Notes: a model not told the origin generated them from the sequence alone. DNA of 64,000 nucleotides from DAISKN01 sp963716925 (GCA_963716925.1 CAVQUX010000006.1:1116001-1180000), one strand, 5' to 3'; positions 35,293-45,800 are shown, counted from the stretch's first letter. Program-made: numbers and translations.

Positions 35293-36540
35293 TCAGGTCG
35301 CAAGCCTCCTTACTTCTTCCGCCAGGATCTCGATTCCCCTTTCGACGACCGCTTCGTCCTGAGAGTAGTTCAACCGCAGGCACTCTTCCCGATGCCGCCA
35401 GCTCCCGGTCAACCCGGGGAAGAAGTAGTGCCCGGGCACGATGAGAACGCCGCGGGCCTTGAGCCTCCGATAGAGCTCGGCGGAGGTGACGGGAAGCCCC
35501 GGGAACCAGAGCCAGAAGAAGAACGTGCCCTCGGGCTTGTGGACTCGATAGTCGATCCCCGAAAAGTGCTCCCGGACCCACGAGAGCGCTTGCCGCGATC
35601 TCCGCTCGTAGAACGGGCGAATGACGCTGCGGCTCAGCTCCAGCACCTCGCCGGTTCGTACGAGGTCGAGCGCGAGATAGGCGCCGAAGCTGGAGGGAGC
35701 GAGCGAGACGACGGCGTTGAGGGACGCGATCGCTTTGACGATCTCCTCGCTGGCGATGACGATACCCGTTCGCACCCCGGGAAGCCCGAGCTTCGAAAGG
35801 CTCATCGTGAGGATCACGTTCTCTCCCCAGAGCGGCTCGGCGTCGGTGAAGAGAATGTTGGGAAATGGCGTCCCGTAGGCGTTGTCGATGATGAGAGGAA
35901 TCCCGTGCTCTGCGGCCAGCGCCCGGAGCCTCCCGAGCTCTTCCGCGGTGAGCACGTTCGAAGTGGGGTTCGTCGGCCGCGAAACGCAAATGGCGGCGAT
36001 GTCGTCCGTCACCGCGACCCGATCGAAGTCGACGTGGTACTTGAAGAGGTCGGGCTCCAGGAGCTCGATCGAAGGCCTCGACGCGGTGAAGAGATCGGGC
36101 TCGATTCCGGCGTCCGCGTAGCCGATGTACTCCGGCGTGAGCGGGAAGAGAACCTTCCTGCGCCGCCCGTCGGACCCGGTGCCCGCGAGAAGATTGAACA
36201 GGTAGAAGAACGAGGTCTGGCTTCCGTTGGTGAGAGCGATGTTCGAGGGCTTCACCTCCCACCGATAGCGACGGTGGAGGAGTTCCGCGAGCGCCTCGAG
36301 AAATCGCCGGTGCCCCTGGGGTGCGTCGTAGCTCGAGACGAGATCGTCGAAGTCGCCCCGTTCGAGCAAAAGAAGCATGTGCTCGCGGAACTTCGATTCC
36401 ATTTCCGGAATCCGCGCGGGGTTGCCGCCCCCGAGCATCAGCATCTTTCCGCCGGCCAGAAGCGCCTCGCCCAGATCGTCCATCAACCGGAGGATGCCGG
36501 ACTCCCGGGTGAACTTCGCGCCGAAGTTGGAGAGCTTCAA
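35293..36540 (-). CDS. avtA: valine--pyruvate aminotransferase AvtA
   Basis: 415 residues, a PLP-dependent fold-type I transaminase. It contains SSYDAPQGHRRFLEALAELL, NGSQTSFFYLFN, SRPTNPTSNVLT, IIDNAYGTPFPN and the PLP lysine in LTMSLSKLGLPGVRTG. The N-terminus LSNFGAKFTRESGILRLMDDLG is the AvtA-specific opening. That fixes the start at TTG 36540, which overlaps the previous stop as TTGA. AvtA makes or degrades valine/alanine by transamination with pyruvate in the cytoplasm. Translation is probably coupled to the upstream secreted-protein gene, an odd partner. Confidence 0.93.
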   Translation of the reverse strand: MKLSNFGAKFTRESGILRLMDDLGEALLAGGKMLMLGGGNPARIPEMESKFREHMLLLLERGDFDDLVSSYDAPQGHRRFLEALAELLHRRYRWEVKPSNIALTNGSQTSFFYLFNLLAGTGSDGRRRKVLFPLTPEYIGYADAGIEPDLFTASRPSIELLEPDLFKYHVDFDRVAVTDDIAAICVSRPTNPTSNVLTAEELGRLRALAAEHGIPLIIDNAYGTPFPNILFTDAEPLWGENVILTMSLSKLGLPGVRTGIVIASEEIVKAIASLNAVVSLAPSSFGAYLALDLVRTGEVLELSRSVIRPFYERRSRQALSWVREHFSGIDYRVHKPEGTFFFWLWFPGLPVTSAELYRRLKARGVLIVPGHYFFPGLTGSWRHREECLRLNYSQDEAVVERGIEILAEEVRRLAT

Positions 36541-37364
36541 GGGCGTTTCCGGTCGGTTTGACCTCCGTCGAAGGGAGGCATGACTTCGGGGCAGGAGCCG
36601 CTTTCGACTCCCGTGGTCCGGAAATCCAGGAACGTCGTGGAGGCGTAGGTCACGAGGCCCACGATCCCGTCCTCCTCGCTCGCGTCGACGGACGCGTGCT
36701 CCACGAACATCTGATGCTCCTCTCCGGGGGACAGGGTCCCTCCGGGAATCGTGTACTCCTTCGTCCGATAGGTGAGAAAGGGCGTTCCCTCGAACGGCCT
36801 CCCGCTATGGACCACTCTCTCGGCGCGGCAGTTTCCGACGACGACGAACACCAGGTCGTCGAGCAGACCGTTGGGATCCGAGCGGGCCCCTTCGAACTCG
36901 CTCCAGGCGACGGTCACGTCCTTGGCGGAATCGATCGCCTGCGGCGAGGCGGCCTTTCCGTCCTGCAGAAGCGAGATGCGCGGCGGCTCGGGGATTCGCG
37001 ATCCCTTCATCTCCAGGCGCCTTCCTTCGATCGATCCGTCCGGAGTATCGAAGCGGACTTCGTACTCGCCCGGCGGATAGGCCCGATTGAGCCTCTCTTC
37101 GCCGTCGAACCTTCCTCCGTGAACCTCGAGCACGTAGCCGCGGTCCTCGAACGGCTGCGTTCGTCCTCCAGGGAAGCGCAACGAGGCTCCGCTCACCCGG
37201 CCGCCTTCGCGGACGAAGATCTCGGCGAAGAAGTGATAGTTCAAAAGGCCGACGTTGCCGCTCTCCGACTGCCGATGGTTCGTCGTCTTCCCCAGGACGA
37301 GAAAGCTCGCATGGTCCCGGGGTCCGGAAACGACGTACCCCAGAAGAAGGAGCGCCGGCCACAT
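36537..37364 (-). CDS. secreted protein of unknown function
   Basis: 275 residues if started at ATG 37364, where a short hydrophobic signal (MWPALLLLGYVVSG) begins. The frame is open further up to 37481, but that part is Arg-rich and crosses the divergent sigma-factor start. The mature domain has ASFLVLGKTTNHRQSESGN, YHFFAEIFVREGGRVSGASL, YEVRFDTPDGSIEG and a C-terminal EHQMFVEHASVD. It looks like a beta-sandwich protein without catalytic motifs. It overlaps avtA by the TTGA junction. GGAGGT lies immediately before the ATG, closer than normal, so the start is uncertain. Confidence 0.6.
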   Translation of the reverse strand: MWPALLLLGYVVSGPRDHASFLVLGKTTNHRQSESGNVGLLNYHFFAEIFVREGGRVSGASLRFPGGRTQPFEDRGYVLEVHGGRFDGEERLNRAYPPGEYEVRFDTPDGSIEGRRLEMKGSRIPEPPRISLLQDGKAASPQAIDSAKDVTVAWSEFEGARSDPNGLLDDLVFVVVGNCRAERVVHSGRPFEGTPFLTYRTKEYTIPGGTLSPGEEHQMFVEHASVDASEEDGIVGLVTYASTTFLDFRTTGVESGSCPEVMPPFDGGQTDRKRP

Positions 37365-37464
37365 GACCTCCGATACTATCAGCAGAATCCCTCGGCCTGG
37401 AACGGGTTCGCGCGATCGAGCCAAGCTCTTCTTCGGGTTGCCCGCGTGGATTTTTCGCGAAAGA

Positions 37465-38070
37465 ATGGACGCTGGTTTCATGATGGAAGTGAAGGAGGAA
37501 GAACCGTCCTCCCTGGAGAACCGGGTCCTTCGAGCGCGGTCGAGGGGAGAGATATCCGCCGACGCGGCCTTCGAGGCGCTGTTTCAGGAGTATCGACGCA
37601 TCGTGGCCTCCTGGCTCGCGGTGCGTGTGGACGGGGGTTCGGTTGACGACCTCGCGCAGGACGTCTGGCTGATTTTCTATGGACGGTTTCGTCGCTGGGA
37701 GTTCGGCACCGAGATGGAGTCGGTCGAAGCGCGGCCGGTGCTGAGCTTCCTGTTTCGCACCTGCCAGTTCGTGGCCAAAGGCCACCAGCGGCTCGCCCGA
37801 TCGCGGAGAAGCGAGCCTTTGGAGGAAGCCGGGCAATTGATCGCGGCGAGCGGGCCCGACACCCTTCTTCGTAGCCTCGAAGCGGCGAAGGCGTTGTCCC
37901 TCGCCCGGCGCATCTGCTCCGAGGAGGAGATCGACGTGCTCCTCGCGAAGCTCGCGGGAATGCCGGCGAGAGAGGTAGCGAGGACGCTCTCCATCACCGA
38001 AGCGGTCGTCGATCACCGGTACCGCGACGCACTTTCGCGTCTGCGCTCGAAGATGAAGGCCGGGTCATGA
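37465..38070 (+). CDS. ECF-type RNA polymerase sigma factor
   Basis: About 201 residues. Sigma region 2 is FEALFQEYRRIVASWLAVRVDGGSVDDLAQDVWLIFYGRFR; the DDLAQDVWL core contacts the -10 element and core enzyme. Region 4 is a helix-turn-helix (EEIDVLLAKLAGMPAREVARTLSITEAVVDHRYRDALSRLRSK). There is no obvious anti-sigma factor next to it. The following gene, coupled by ATGA, is a DinB-like protein that could serve as a sensor or target. ATG 37465 is the first reasonable start; ATGs at 37480 and 37483 are alternatives. It is divergent from the avtA operon. Confidence 0.82.
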   Translation: MDAGFMMEVKEEEPSSLENRVLRARSRGEISADAAFEALFQEYRRIVASWLAVRVDGGSVDDLAQDVWLIFYGRFRRWEFGTEMESVEARPVLSFLFRTCQFVAKGHQRLARSRRSEPLEEAGQLIAASGPDTLLRSLEAAKALSLARRICSEEEIDVLLAKLAGMPAREVARTLSITEAVVDHRYRDALSRLRSKMKAGS

Positions 38071-38705
38071 CGGAGAAAGAAATGCCCGGGGAGATCGGAG
38101 CTCGTCTGGAGCTCGAGTGGCGCTCGCTCCTCGAGGCGACTTCCGCTCCGAAGGGGAGCCCGCTCGATTTCGCTCCGGATCGCCGGATGGCCGTCTCCCG
38201 CGTGGCGCTCCTGGCGCAGCTCGAGGAAGTCCTGGAGGAATGGGCGTCCATCGAGCACCTCGTCGACGAGGAGACGGCAGGCCGGTTCGCGAACGCCGCC
38301 TGGACGCTGAAGGACCTCCTCGCGCACCTCGCCTCCTGGGCCCGTGAGTTCGGAACCGAGATCGCGACCGTCGCCCGGAACGAGAGCTTCGACTACGCCA
38401 TCCCCTTCGCGATGTCGATCCTGGGTCCGAACCAGTGGAACGAGCGGGAGGTCGAGGCTCGGCGGGATCGCTCGCTCGAGGAGATCTTCCGCGAGTTCGA
38501 GGAGGAGACCAGAAGGCTCCAGGAGCTGGTGATCGATGTCGAAGAACCCATCCTTTATCGCCCGGCCCCGTTCCCGCTCGCTCCTTCGGGAAACCCGATG
38601 GAACGCCTGCCCGTCCCGCCGGCTTTCCTGATCTCGGGAAAGTGCCTCCACGATCGGTACCACTTCGCGCAGATCCGGACGCTCCTCAATCGCATCCGCG
38701 AGTAG
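38067..38705 (+). CDS. DinB/ClbS-like four-helix protein
   Basis: 212 residues, mostly helical, with AAWTLKDLLAHLASWAREFG matching the core helix of DinB-like, ClbS/DfsB and maleylpyruvate-isomerase N-terminal proteins. A histidine-containing C-terminal helix (LHDRYHFAQIRTLL) could complete a metal site. Members are often thiol-dependent or metal-dependent small-molecule protection enzymes; which reaction is unclear here. The start overlaps the sigma-factor stop (ATGA), so the two are translated together. That suggests the sigma factor and this protein respond to the same stress. Confidence 0.68.
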   Translation: MTEKEMPGEIGARLELEWRSLLEATSAPKGSPLDFAPDRRMAVSRVALLAQLEEVLEEWASIEHLVDEETAGRFANAAWTLKDLLAHLASWAREFGTEIATVARNESFDYAIPFAMSILGPNQWNEREVEARRDRSLEEIFREFEEETRRLQELVIDVEEPILYRPAPFPLAPSGNPMERLPVPPAFLISGKCLHDRYHFAQIRTLLNRIRE

Positions 38706-38792
38706 TGGCGCTGCTGAGGCTCGAAGCCGAGCGGGGCACATGAGGCGCATACTCCTCGGCCGCAGACCGGATTTATAGGGTTTTCCCCACGA

Positions 38793-38817
38793 CCTGGGAC
38801 GGGCGACCCAGGGTTTT
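38793..38817 (+). terminator. hairpin followed by GTTTT, possible terminator
   Basis: A perfect 6-bp stem CCTGGG (38793-38798) and CCCAGG (38807-38812) with an 8-base loop is followed by GTTTT. It lies 88 bases after the DinB-like stop. The decamer AGGGTTTTCC occurs both before and after the stem (near 38777 and 38810). The rest of the 38706-38929 gap shows no gene. Confidence 0.4.
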
Positions 38818-38929
38818 CCTGGGATTACAGCTGCCCTCACTGGCACGAAGCGTGAATCCGCAATTCGTTTCTCGAGGACCGAGTACCGCCGTGAGTCGAG
38901 CCGTCCGAAGAGAAAGCTCCGCCCCGACG

Positions 38930-40420
38930 ATGGCGAACGTCGGCTCGCTCGCCCGCATCTCCCTTCCCGAGGTTCTCAAGACCATCGCCCTGCGCGAGCT
39001 CTCGGGCTGCCTCGAGGTGACCTCGGGACGACAGGTGCGCACCATCTACTTCGATCGCGGCTTCATCGTCTTCGCGGCGAGCAACTCCGAAAGCGACCGC
39101 CTCGGACAGTGTCTGCTCGACGCGGGAAAGATTACGGAGCACGAGCTCGATCTCGCCGCGACCCTGATGAACGGGAAGCGGCGCATCGGCGAAGCGATCG
39201 TGGAGGCCGGCTTTCTCACCCAGGACGAGCTCGGGCGCGAGCTCGCGAACCAGGCACGGAGGATCGCAACGTCGCTCTTCGCCTTGGAAGAGGGCATGTA
39301 TCGGTTCGAGCAGCAGGAGTGCCCGATACCTCTCGAGCTCCGGCTCAGCCTCTCGCTATACCGCATCCAGCTCGAGGGCATCCGGCTGATGAAGAACGAA
39401 GGGCTCATCCGCGGCGCCCTTCCGCCCTCCGAGAGCCAGCTTCTCCTTTCGAAGTGCCCGCCCTTCAGCTTCGAGGAAGTGCGCTTCGTGCCCGACGAGC
39501 TCCTGGCCATGGAGGCGGCCCAGAAGGCGCGTTCGCTCGACGAGATCGTGGAGCGAGTGGGCAGGAGCCGCGGCGCCGTGCATCGAGCGGTGTACGGCCT
39601 CCTGACCGCCGGCATCCTGGAGCGCGTCGAGGCGGGACGTTCGTCGCAGCCTCTCAAGGTGCAGCAGGAGGTCGGGACGTTTCTCCTCTCGAAGCTGGAC
39701 AAGAGCGCCGACCCCAAGGCCGCGAACGTGCGCCAGGAAGTGCTTCTGGAGTTCGAGAACTCCGAGAGGGCCTCGGCGGAGGAGCTCCTCGCGGTCGACC
39801 CCGCCGCGGAGCCGGAGGCCATCGAGAAAGCGTACGAGGCGCAACGGTCGACCTGGACGGAGAAGCAGAAGGCAGTCGAGAACGAGATGACGCTCGTTCT
39901 CAAGGTGGAGGAGATCCAGAAGCGTCTCGCCCGGGCGAAAGCGCAGCTCCTGGAATCAAAGGCGGCGCCACCCGAGCCGGAGCCCGAGAAACCCGCGCCC
40001 GCCCGCCGCAGCAAGACGGCGGGAGATGAGCTCAAGCGGCTCCTCCGCGAGATCAAGCTCCGCAAGGTCGTCGAGGACCACGAAGGGACGATTTCGCTTC
40101 TTTATGAAGTCGTGGCCCTGGAGCCCGATAACGTGAAGTACGAAGTGATGCTGGCTCAGGCGCTCGCCGCCCATCCGGTGATGAAGAGCAAGGCCGAACG
40201 GCATTTCCGGCGGGCGCTCACCCTCGATCCGCAGAATGCGGAAGCCCACTATCTCTTCGGCCGCTACTATCAGTCCTTCGACATGAGATCCCGCGCCCTC
40301 GCCGAGTTCAAAGCGGCTCTCGCCATCGACCCGAGACTCTCCCCGGCGCGCAGTGCCCTGGTCGAGCTCAAGGGCCAGGACGAGGGAATCCAGGACAAGC
40401 TGAAGCGTCTCTTCGTTTGA
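38930..40420 (+). CDS. DUF4388 (PATAN-like) domain protein with GspE-N-like and TPR regions
   Basis: 496 residues from ATG 38930. The N-terminal ~100 residues are a DUF4388-type domain (GSLARISLPEVLKTIALRELSGCLEV, IYFDRGFIVFAASN), as in PatA and gliding or motility regulators. A segment resembling the MshEN/GspE N-terminal fold follows (DRLGQCLLDAGKITEHELDLA, RIGEAIVEAGFLTQDELG), then a winged-helix-like stretch (SLDEIVERVGRSRGAVHRAVYG). After a proline-rich linker it ends in TPRs (AERHFRRALTLDPQNAEAHYLFG). It is probably a cytoplasmic adaptor in polarity or surface signalling. A GTG at 38852 would add 26 residues without domain content. Confidence 0.78.
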   Translation: MANVGSLARISLPEVLKTIALRELSGCLEVTSGRQVRTIYFDRGFIVFAASNSESDRLGQCLLDAGKITEHELDLAATLMNGKRRIGEAIVEAGFLTQDELGRELANQARRIATSLFALEEGMYRFEQQECPIPLELRLSLSLYRIQLEGIRLMKNEGLIRGALPPSESQLLLSKCPPFSFEEVRFVPDELLAMEAAQKARSLDEIVERVGRSRGAVHRAVYGLLTAGILERVEAGRSSQPLKVQQEVGTFLLSKLDKSADPKAANVRQEVLLEFENSERASAEELLAVDPAAEPEAIEKAYEAQRSTWTEKQKAVENEMTLVLKVEEIQKRLARAKAQLLESKAAPPEPEPEKPAPARRSKTAGDELKRLLREIKLRKVVEDHEGTISLLYEVVALEPDNVKYEVMLAQALAAHPVMKSKAERHFRRALTLDPQNAEAHYLFGRYYQSFDMRSRALAEFKAALAIDPRLSPARSALVELKGQDEGIQDKLKRLFV

Positions 40421-40437
40421 GCTGATAGCATCTCGGG

Positions 40438-42813
40438 GTGACCCGGCGGAAAGCTCTCCCGGCCCTCGTTCTCCTGGGGCTGCTGGTCGCGGCCCTGGTT
40501 TCTTTCTGGACTCAGCGCGTCTTGACGGGAAGTCTCGCCGAGCTCGACGGCGAGATCCCGCTCGAGGGACTCGCCGCCCCGGTCGTGGTGGAACGGGACG
40601 CCGCTGGCGTTCCCACGATTCGCGGGGACAATCGCGCCGACGTAGCCCGGGCACTCGGATTCGTGCACGCGCAGGAGCGCTTCTTCCAGATGGACCTGAT
40701 GCGCCGCCGCGCGGCGGGAGAGCTCGCCGAGCTGCTCGGAGCCTCGGCGCTCGAGCTCGATCGGTACCACCGCGTTCACCGGATGAGGGAGCGCGCCCGA
40801 CGCGTCCTCGAGGAGGCGACCCATTCCGAGCTCGAGCTCCTGTCGGCCTATGTCGACGGCGTCAACGCCGGGCTCGAGGCGCTCGACTATCCGCCGTTCG
40901 AGTACCTGTTGACCCGGTCGAGCCCATTGCCCTGGCGGGCGGAGGATTCCGTGCTCGTGGTCTTGTCGATGTTCTTCGAGCTCAACGACGACCGGGGCGC
41001 CCTCGAGTCCGCGCGCGGCCTCGTCCGCGACGTCCTCCCCGCGGAGCTCGCCGAATTTCTGAGCCCCGCGGGAACGGAGTGGGACGCGCCCCTGTTCGGC
41101 GACGCCTTTCGGGGAGCATCGATTCCCGGCCCCGGCGTCGTCGAGCTCGAAGCGCCGAGCGCCGCCGGGCTTTCGCTCGAGCTCGAGGCCGATATCGGAA
41201 GCAACAACTGGGCGGTCGCGGGATCGAAGACCCGGCACGGCGGCGCTCTTCTCGCGAACGACATGCACCTCGGCCATAGCGTGCCGAACATCTGGTATCG
41301 CGCCCTCCTGATCGTCGGTCGGGATCCCGGCCGGCGCCTCGTGGGCGTGACCCTCCCGGGAACCTCGTCTCTGGTCGTCGGCTCGAATGGCGACATCGCC
41401 TGGGGATTCACCAATACCGGCGGCGACTGGGTCGACCTCGTCGAGATCGAAAGCGACCCGAACGATCCGAATCGATACCGCACGCCTTCGGGCATCGCTC
41501 GTTTCGATCGACGTCTGGAAACGATCGCCGTGAGGGGCGAGGACGCAGTCGAGTTGGATGTGCGGGAGACCCTCTGGGGCCCGGTCATCGACCAGGACCA
41601 TCGCGGGCGCGCGCGGGCCCTTCGATGGATCGCGCACGAGCCCGCGGGTGTCAACCTGAGGCTCGCTCTCCTCGAAGAGGCAAGGACGGTTAAAGACGCC
41701 CTCGCCATCGCCCCCACGGTCGGTATCCCGCCCCAGAACTTCGTCGTCGCCGACCGCGAAGGGTCGATCGGCTGGACGGTGGCCGGCAGAATTCCGAGGC
41801 GCATCGGATTCGACGGAAGCGTTCCCGAGTCGTGGGCGGGCGGCGAGAGAGCTTGGGACGGCTTTCTCGCCGCGGAAGAATATCCGGCGCTGATGAATCC
41901 GCCGTCGGGAGTGATCTGGACCGCCAATGCCCGCGTCGTCGAAGGCGAGATGCTGGAGAAGATGGGCGACGGCGGATACGCGCTCGGAGCGAGAGCGAAG
42001 CAGATCCGCGACTCCCTGCTCGAGCTCGGGAGCGCCTCGGAAACGGACATGCTCTCGATCCAGCTCGACGACCGCGCGCTCTTCCTCGAGAGGTGGCGCG
42101 ACCTGTTTCTCGAGGTCGCGCGCTCGAGCGACGCACTCGAAGATGTCGAGAAGGTCCTCGACAAGGGCTGGACGGGACGAGCCTCCATCGACTCCGCGGG
42201 CTATCGAGCGGTGAGAGACCTGAGGCGGGCCGTGTTCGAGGAAGTCCTGGGAGCCCTCACCGCGGAGGCGAGCCGCGCGGACCCGCGCTTTCGCATCGGG
42301 CAGCTCCGCCAATGGGAAGGTCCCCTCTGGAAGCTCGTCTCGGAGAGGCCGGCCCATCTCGTCGCGCCGCCGCACGAGAGCTGGGACGAGTGGCTCCGCG
42401 CGATCGTGACCGAGACCACGGCGTCCTGGCCGCGACCCCTCGAGGAGCGAACCTGGGGCGACGCGAACACCTCTTCGATCGCTCATCCCCTTAGCCCGGC
42501 TCTCCCAACGTTTCTTTCGCGTTTCCTCGACGCGCCCCCGCGGCCCCTTCCGGGGCATACCGACATGCCTCGGGTTCAGGGTCCATCGGATGGCGCCTCG
42601 GAGCGTCTCGCGGTGTCTCCCGGGCGGGAAACCGAGGGTCTTTTTCACATGCCGGGCGGACAGAGCGGCCATCCGCTCTCGCCTTACTACCTCGCGGGCC
42701 ACGAGGACTGGGAAGAGGGCCGGGCGACGCCGCTACTCCCGGGAGAGACTGCGTTCCGACTGACGCTCATCCCCCGGAGCGGAACGTCCAGCCGAGCATC
42801 CGCATCGAGATAG
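40438..42813 (+). CDS. penicillin acylase family (S45) Ntn-hydrolase
   Basis: 791 residues starting at GTG 40438, with a short membrane-anchor or signal helix (LVLLGLLVAALVSFWTQ). The precursor layout is of penicillin amidases. The alpha segment contains DAAGVPTIRGDNRADVARALGFVHAQERFFQMDLMRR. The autocleavage and nucleophile site is GSNNW (Ser255), and the beta segment starts there (NWAVAGSKTRHGGALLANDMHL). These enzymes cleave amides such as N-acyl groups or acyl-homoserine lactones in the periplasm. After RLTLIP, where relatives usually stop, the frame continues 13 residues through a 55-bp repeat also found at 59381, so the tail may be altered by the island. Confidence 0.9.
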   Translation: MTRRKALPALVLLGLLVAALVSFWTQRVLTGSLAELDGEIPLEGLAAPVVVERDAAGVPTIRGDNRADVARALGFVHAQERFFQMDLMRRRAAGELAELLGASALELDRYHRVHRMRERARRVLEEATHSELELLSAYVDGVNAGLEALDYPPFEYLLTRSSPLPWRAEDSVLVVLSMFFELNDDRGALESARGLVRDVLPAELAEFLSPAGTEWDAPLFGDAFRGASIPGPGVVELEAPSAAGLSLELEADIGSNNWAVAGSKTRHGGALLANDMHLGHSVPNIWYRALLIVGRDPGRRLVGVTLPGTSSLVVGSNGDIAWGFTNTGGDWVDLVEIESDPNDPNRYRTPSGIARFDRRLETIAVRGEDAVELDVRETLWGPVIDQDHRGRARALRWIAHEPAGVNLRLALLEEARTVKDALAIAPTVGIPPQNFVVADREGSIGWTVAGRIPRRIGFDGSVPESWAGGERAWDGFLAAEEYPALMNPPSGVIWTANARVVEGEMLEKMGDGGYALGARAKQIRDSLLELGSASETDMLSIQLDDRALFLERWRDLFLEVARSSDALEDVEKVLDKGWTGRASIDSAGYRAVRDLRRAVFEEVLGALTAEASRADPRFRIGQLRQWEGPLWKLVSERPAHLVAPPHESWDEWLRAIVTETTASWPRPLEERTWGDANTSSIAHPLSPALPTFLSRFLDAPPRPLPGHTDMPRVQGPSDGASERLAVSPGRETEGLFHMPGGQSGHPLSPYYLAGHEDWEEGRATPLLPGETAFRLTLIPRSGTSSRASASR

Positions 42814-42814
42814 C
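42760..42814 (+). repeat. left copy of 55-bp direct repeat (island boundary)
   Basis: These 55 bases match 59381-59435 with one mismatch (C at 42801, A at 59422). The left copy spans the last codons and stop of the penicillin acylase gene. The identical bases at the right copy form the 3' end of the hupE-like gene on the other strand. Identity stops sharply on both sides. The distance between copies is 16,621 bases. Confidence 0.9.
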
Positions 42815-42828
42815 ACGGAAGACGCGAG

Positions 42829-45800
42829 CTAGGGACAAGACGGCCCGTCTCGCAGAGCGACGGCGGTATGGCGGCGCCCGTCCGGCCCTCGCAACGCCCA
42901 CACCAGCCGGCGGCCGCGGAAGACCGCGCTGAAGGCGTTCTCCACGCGACCCGGTAGGAACACCGTCGGCTGGCCGCGATCGCTCGGCGCCGGCTTGAAC
43001 TTGTTGTCCGGTCCGATCGCGATCGTGACCGAAGCGCCGCCCTCGTTCAGGTAGCCGAAATGCGCCGTGAAGCTGCCGTCGCCGTTGTCGGCGACGCACT
43101 CCAGGATTGGCTGCACCGCTTCCTGTTCGCCGGAACCCTCGAGGACGAAGTCGACGTCCGTTTCGTCGCCGGTCAGGTCGACGAGCACCACCTGGCCGAG
43201 GGTGAACGTGAGACCGGGTTGCGAGGGCGTTACCGTGTACGTCCCGCCCGCGGGAACATCCTCGTAGGAATACCGGCCGCCAAGATCGGTCGTGGCCTGC
43301 CGCAGTTCGCTCCCCTCGAGGGTCACGCTGATGCCGCGAATGCCTCGACCGCCTGGAGCCGAGAGGACCCGGCCGCTGATCCTGAAGCTCGCCGGCGTGG
43401 CCCGGAACGCGACGGTCTGGTCTCCGTGCAGGTCCACGAAGTCCCGCTGCGGCTCGTCGAACAGGAACCCGAGCAGCTCCGGCTCGACGCTGTAGTTGCC
43501 GCCCTCCTCCAGGTTCGCGAAGGTGAAGAGGCCGTCGAGGCCGTTCGCGCCGCTCCGGGTCTCCGTCCCGGTCAGTGCGACCGTGACCCCACCAAGCGGT
43601 TTCCCCTCGCCGTCGCTCACGAGGCCGGTGATCGTCGGGGCGCCCGGCGCGATGGCCTCGGCCAGCGCGAACGGGCTGAGCGAGTCCACGACCCCGCACA
43701 CCGTTCGAGAGTCAAGGTCGCGGCTCGTCGTGCGGTCGACGAGGGCGCCTTCCTCGACGTGAAGGAGCGCGAGGGAGTCGAACTGCGCCGCGCTCATGGG
43801 ACCCACCGTGATGCAAATCGTGACGGGCGGGGTGAACTCCGCCGAGGTGGAGATCTCGAAGGCGATACCACCGAGGAGGAACCCGCTGGGCGGCCCGCCG
43901 ACCGCGTCGGCCGGGATAGGAGTAAACGTCGTGATGCCGGCGGCGGTCACTCCGCCAAACGTGATCGCGGCGGCGCCTTCGCGCACCTCGACGTCCGTGC
44001 CGCTCGGCGTCTGCGTTCGCACGGTGCCGGACCACGTTGGCCCGGCGATCGGACCAGTGGCCACGACCAGCGGTCCGGTGCCGTCTAGATTCACGACCAC
44101 CAGCTCGTTGCCGACCGCCGTGGACGCGGCGCGGCGCGCGTACGAGAGCTTCTTCCCATCCGGCGACCAGGCCAGACGATCACCGAGCGCACTGGAGGCC
44201 ACGCGGCTCACGCCTCGGCCATCGGCGTTCATCGCGAACACCGCGAAGGGGTTCGCTCCGGTGCCGACCTTCCTCGAGAACGCGATGCGCTTGCCATCGG
44301 GTGACCACCCGGGGTTGAAGCTCTCGGGACTCCCGGCTGTCAGTGCGATGAGATTCGCGCCGTCGGGATCGACCAGGAAGATCTGACGGCCGTTCGAGCG
44401 CTCGTGGGACATCGAGAAGGCAATCCGCGTTCCGTCGGGTGACCAGTCGGGTGCACCTACGGCGCGCAAGGCAGGCGGCACACCGCTCAGGATGCTCACC
44501 GGGCCGCTTCCGTCAGCGTTCATCACGATCAAATCTTCGTCGGTGCCTGGAGTTTTGGCCGGTGCGCGCGCGAACGCGATCCGGCGCCGGTCCGGCGACC
44601 AGGCCGGGCCCGCGTCGGTGAACTCCGCCGCCGAATTGTCGGTCACGCGGAGGAGATCGCTGCCATCGGCGTTCATGACGTGGACCTCGCCGAGGTTGAG
44701 AAGCTGGGGCTGGGCCCCCAGAGGGCTGACGCGAACCCGGCGAAAAGCGAGCTTCCGTCCGTCCCGGGAATAGCGCGGATCGAAGTCGCCCGCCCCCACT
44801 TTTCCGGCTTCGGTCACCGGGACGAGGCCGCTTCCGTCGGCATTCATGACGTGGATCCGTTTGCCGGCACCGGCGAGCGCGATGCGGCCTGGCAGCGGTG
44901 AGGCCAGGACCCCTTGGAAGTCGGCCACCTGGTCGTCTTCGAGCGGCCCGACGATCGCAACCGAGGCCGGAGTGAAGACGAAGCCGGGCTTCGCGGCCGC
45001 GACCGTGAAGCTCGCGGCCTGGGGCACGTTGTCGAAAGCGTAGAGGCCGCTTCCGTCGGTCACCGCGGCGCGGCTGCCCCCTCCGCTCAGCGTCACGCTC
45101 ACCCCCCCGAGCGCGTAGACGGTCCCTTCGAACAGGCTCGTGACCCGCCCCGCGATGCGAAATCGCTCCGTGCCAACGAAGTCGACGTCCCTGGTGGTAT
45201 CGAGGTTCGTGAAGGACATGAATGGAGGCTCGAACGCGAAGTTCGGGCGGACCGGTGTGACGACGTAATCACCGCGCGGAAGGCTGCCGAATTCGAAGAA
45301 GCCCGCCGTGTTCGTGAGCACCGATTCCTGCTGCGCTCCGGAAAGCCGCACCTCGACGCCATTCATGCGACCGCCGTCGGAGTGAAGCACGTGTCCCTCG
45401 ATCCGGCCCTGTGCGCTCACCGGAACGCAGGACGAGAGCTCGGAGGTGTTGCCGGAGACGTCGGTCGCCGTCGCAGTGACGAACTGGCCGGCGGACACGC
45501 CGCCGCCCGGGAGCACAGCGGTGAAGCCGGAGATGCCGCTGCCGCCCAATGCGACCGTGGCCGAGCCGAGGAAGAACTGCCCCCCCCCATGCCCGGATGG
45601 ATCGCAGCTCTCATTTCCGTAGAAGTCGATCCCATAGGAGCTCGCGGGCCGGCTGTTCAGGGTGCCTTCGACGATCGTGTTCGTGCCGTCAGTGATCGCC
45701 GAGGCCAGCGCGGGGAAGTTCTGGAGGTTGTTGGCTCCGCTGTCGAGGTCCTCCGCATCATTCGCCGTTAGGCCGTTGTCACCGAGGTCGATCGGGAGCC

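Noticed and set aside
43060..44088. Long plus-strand frames inside the giant gene
   Set aside because: Low-complexity antisense translations of repeat-coding DNA; no start signals or domains.
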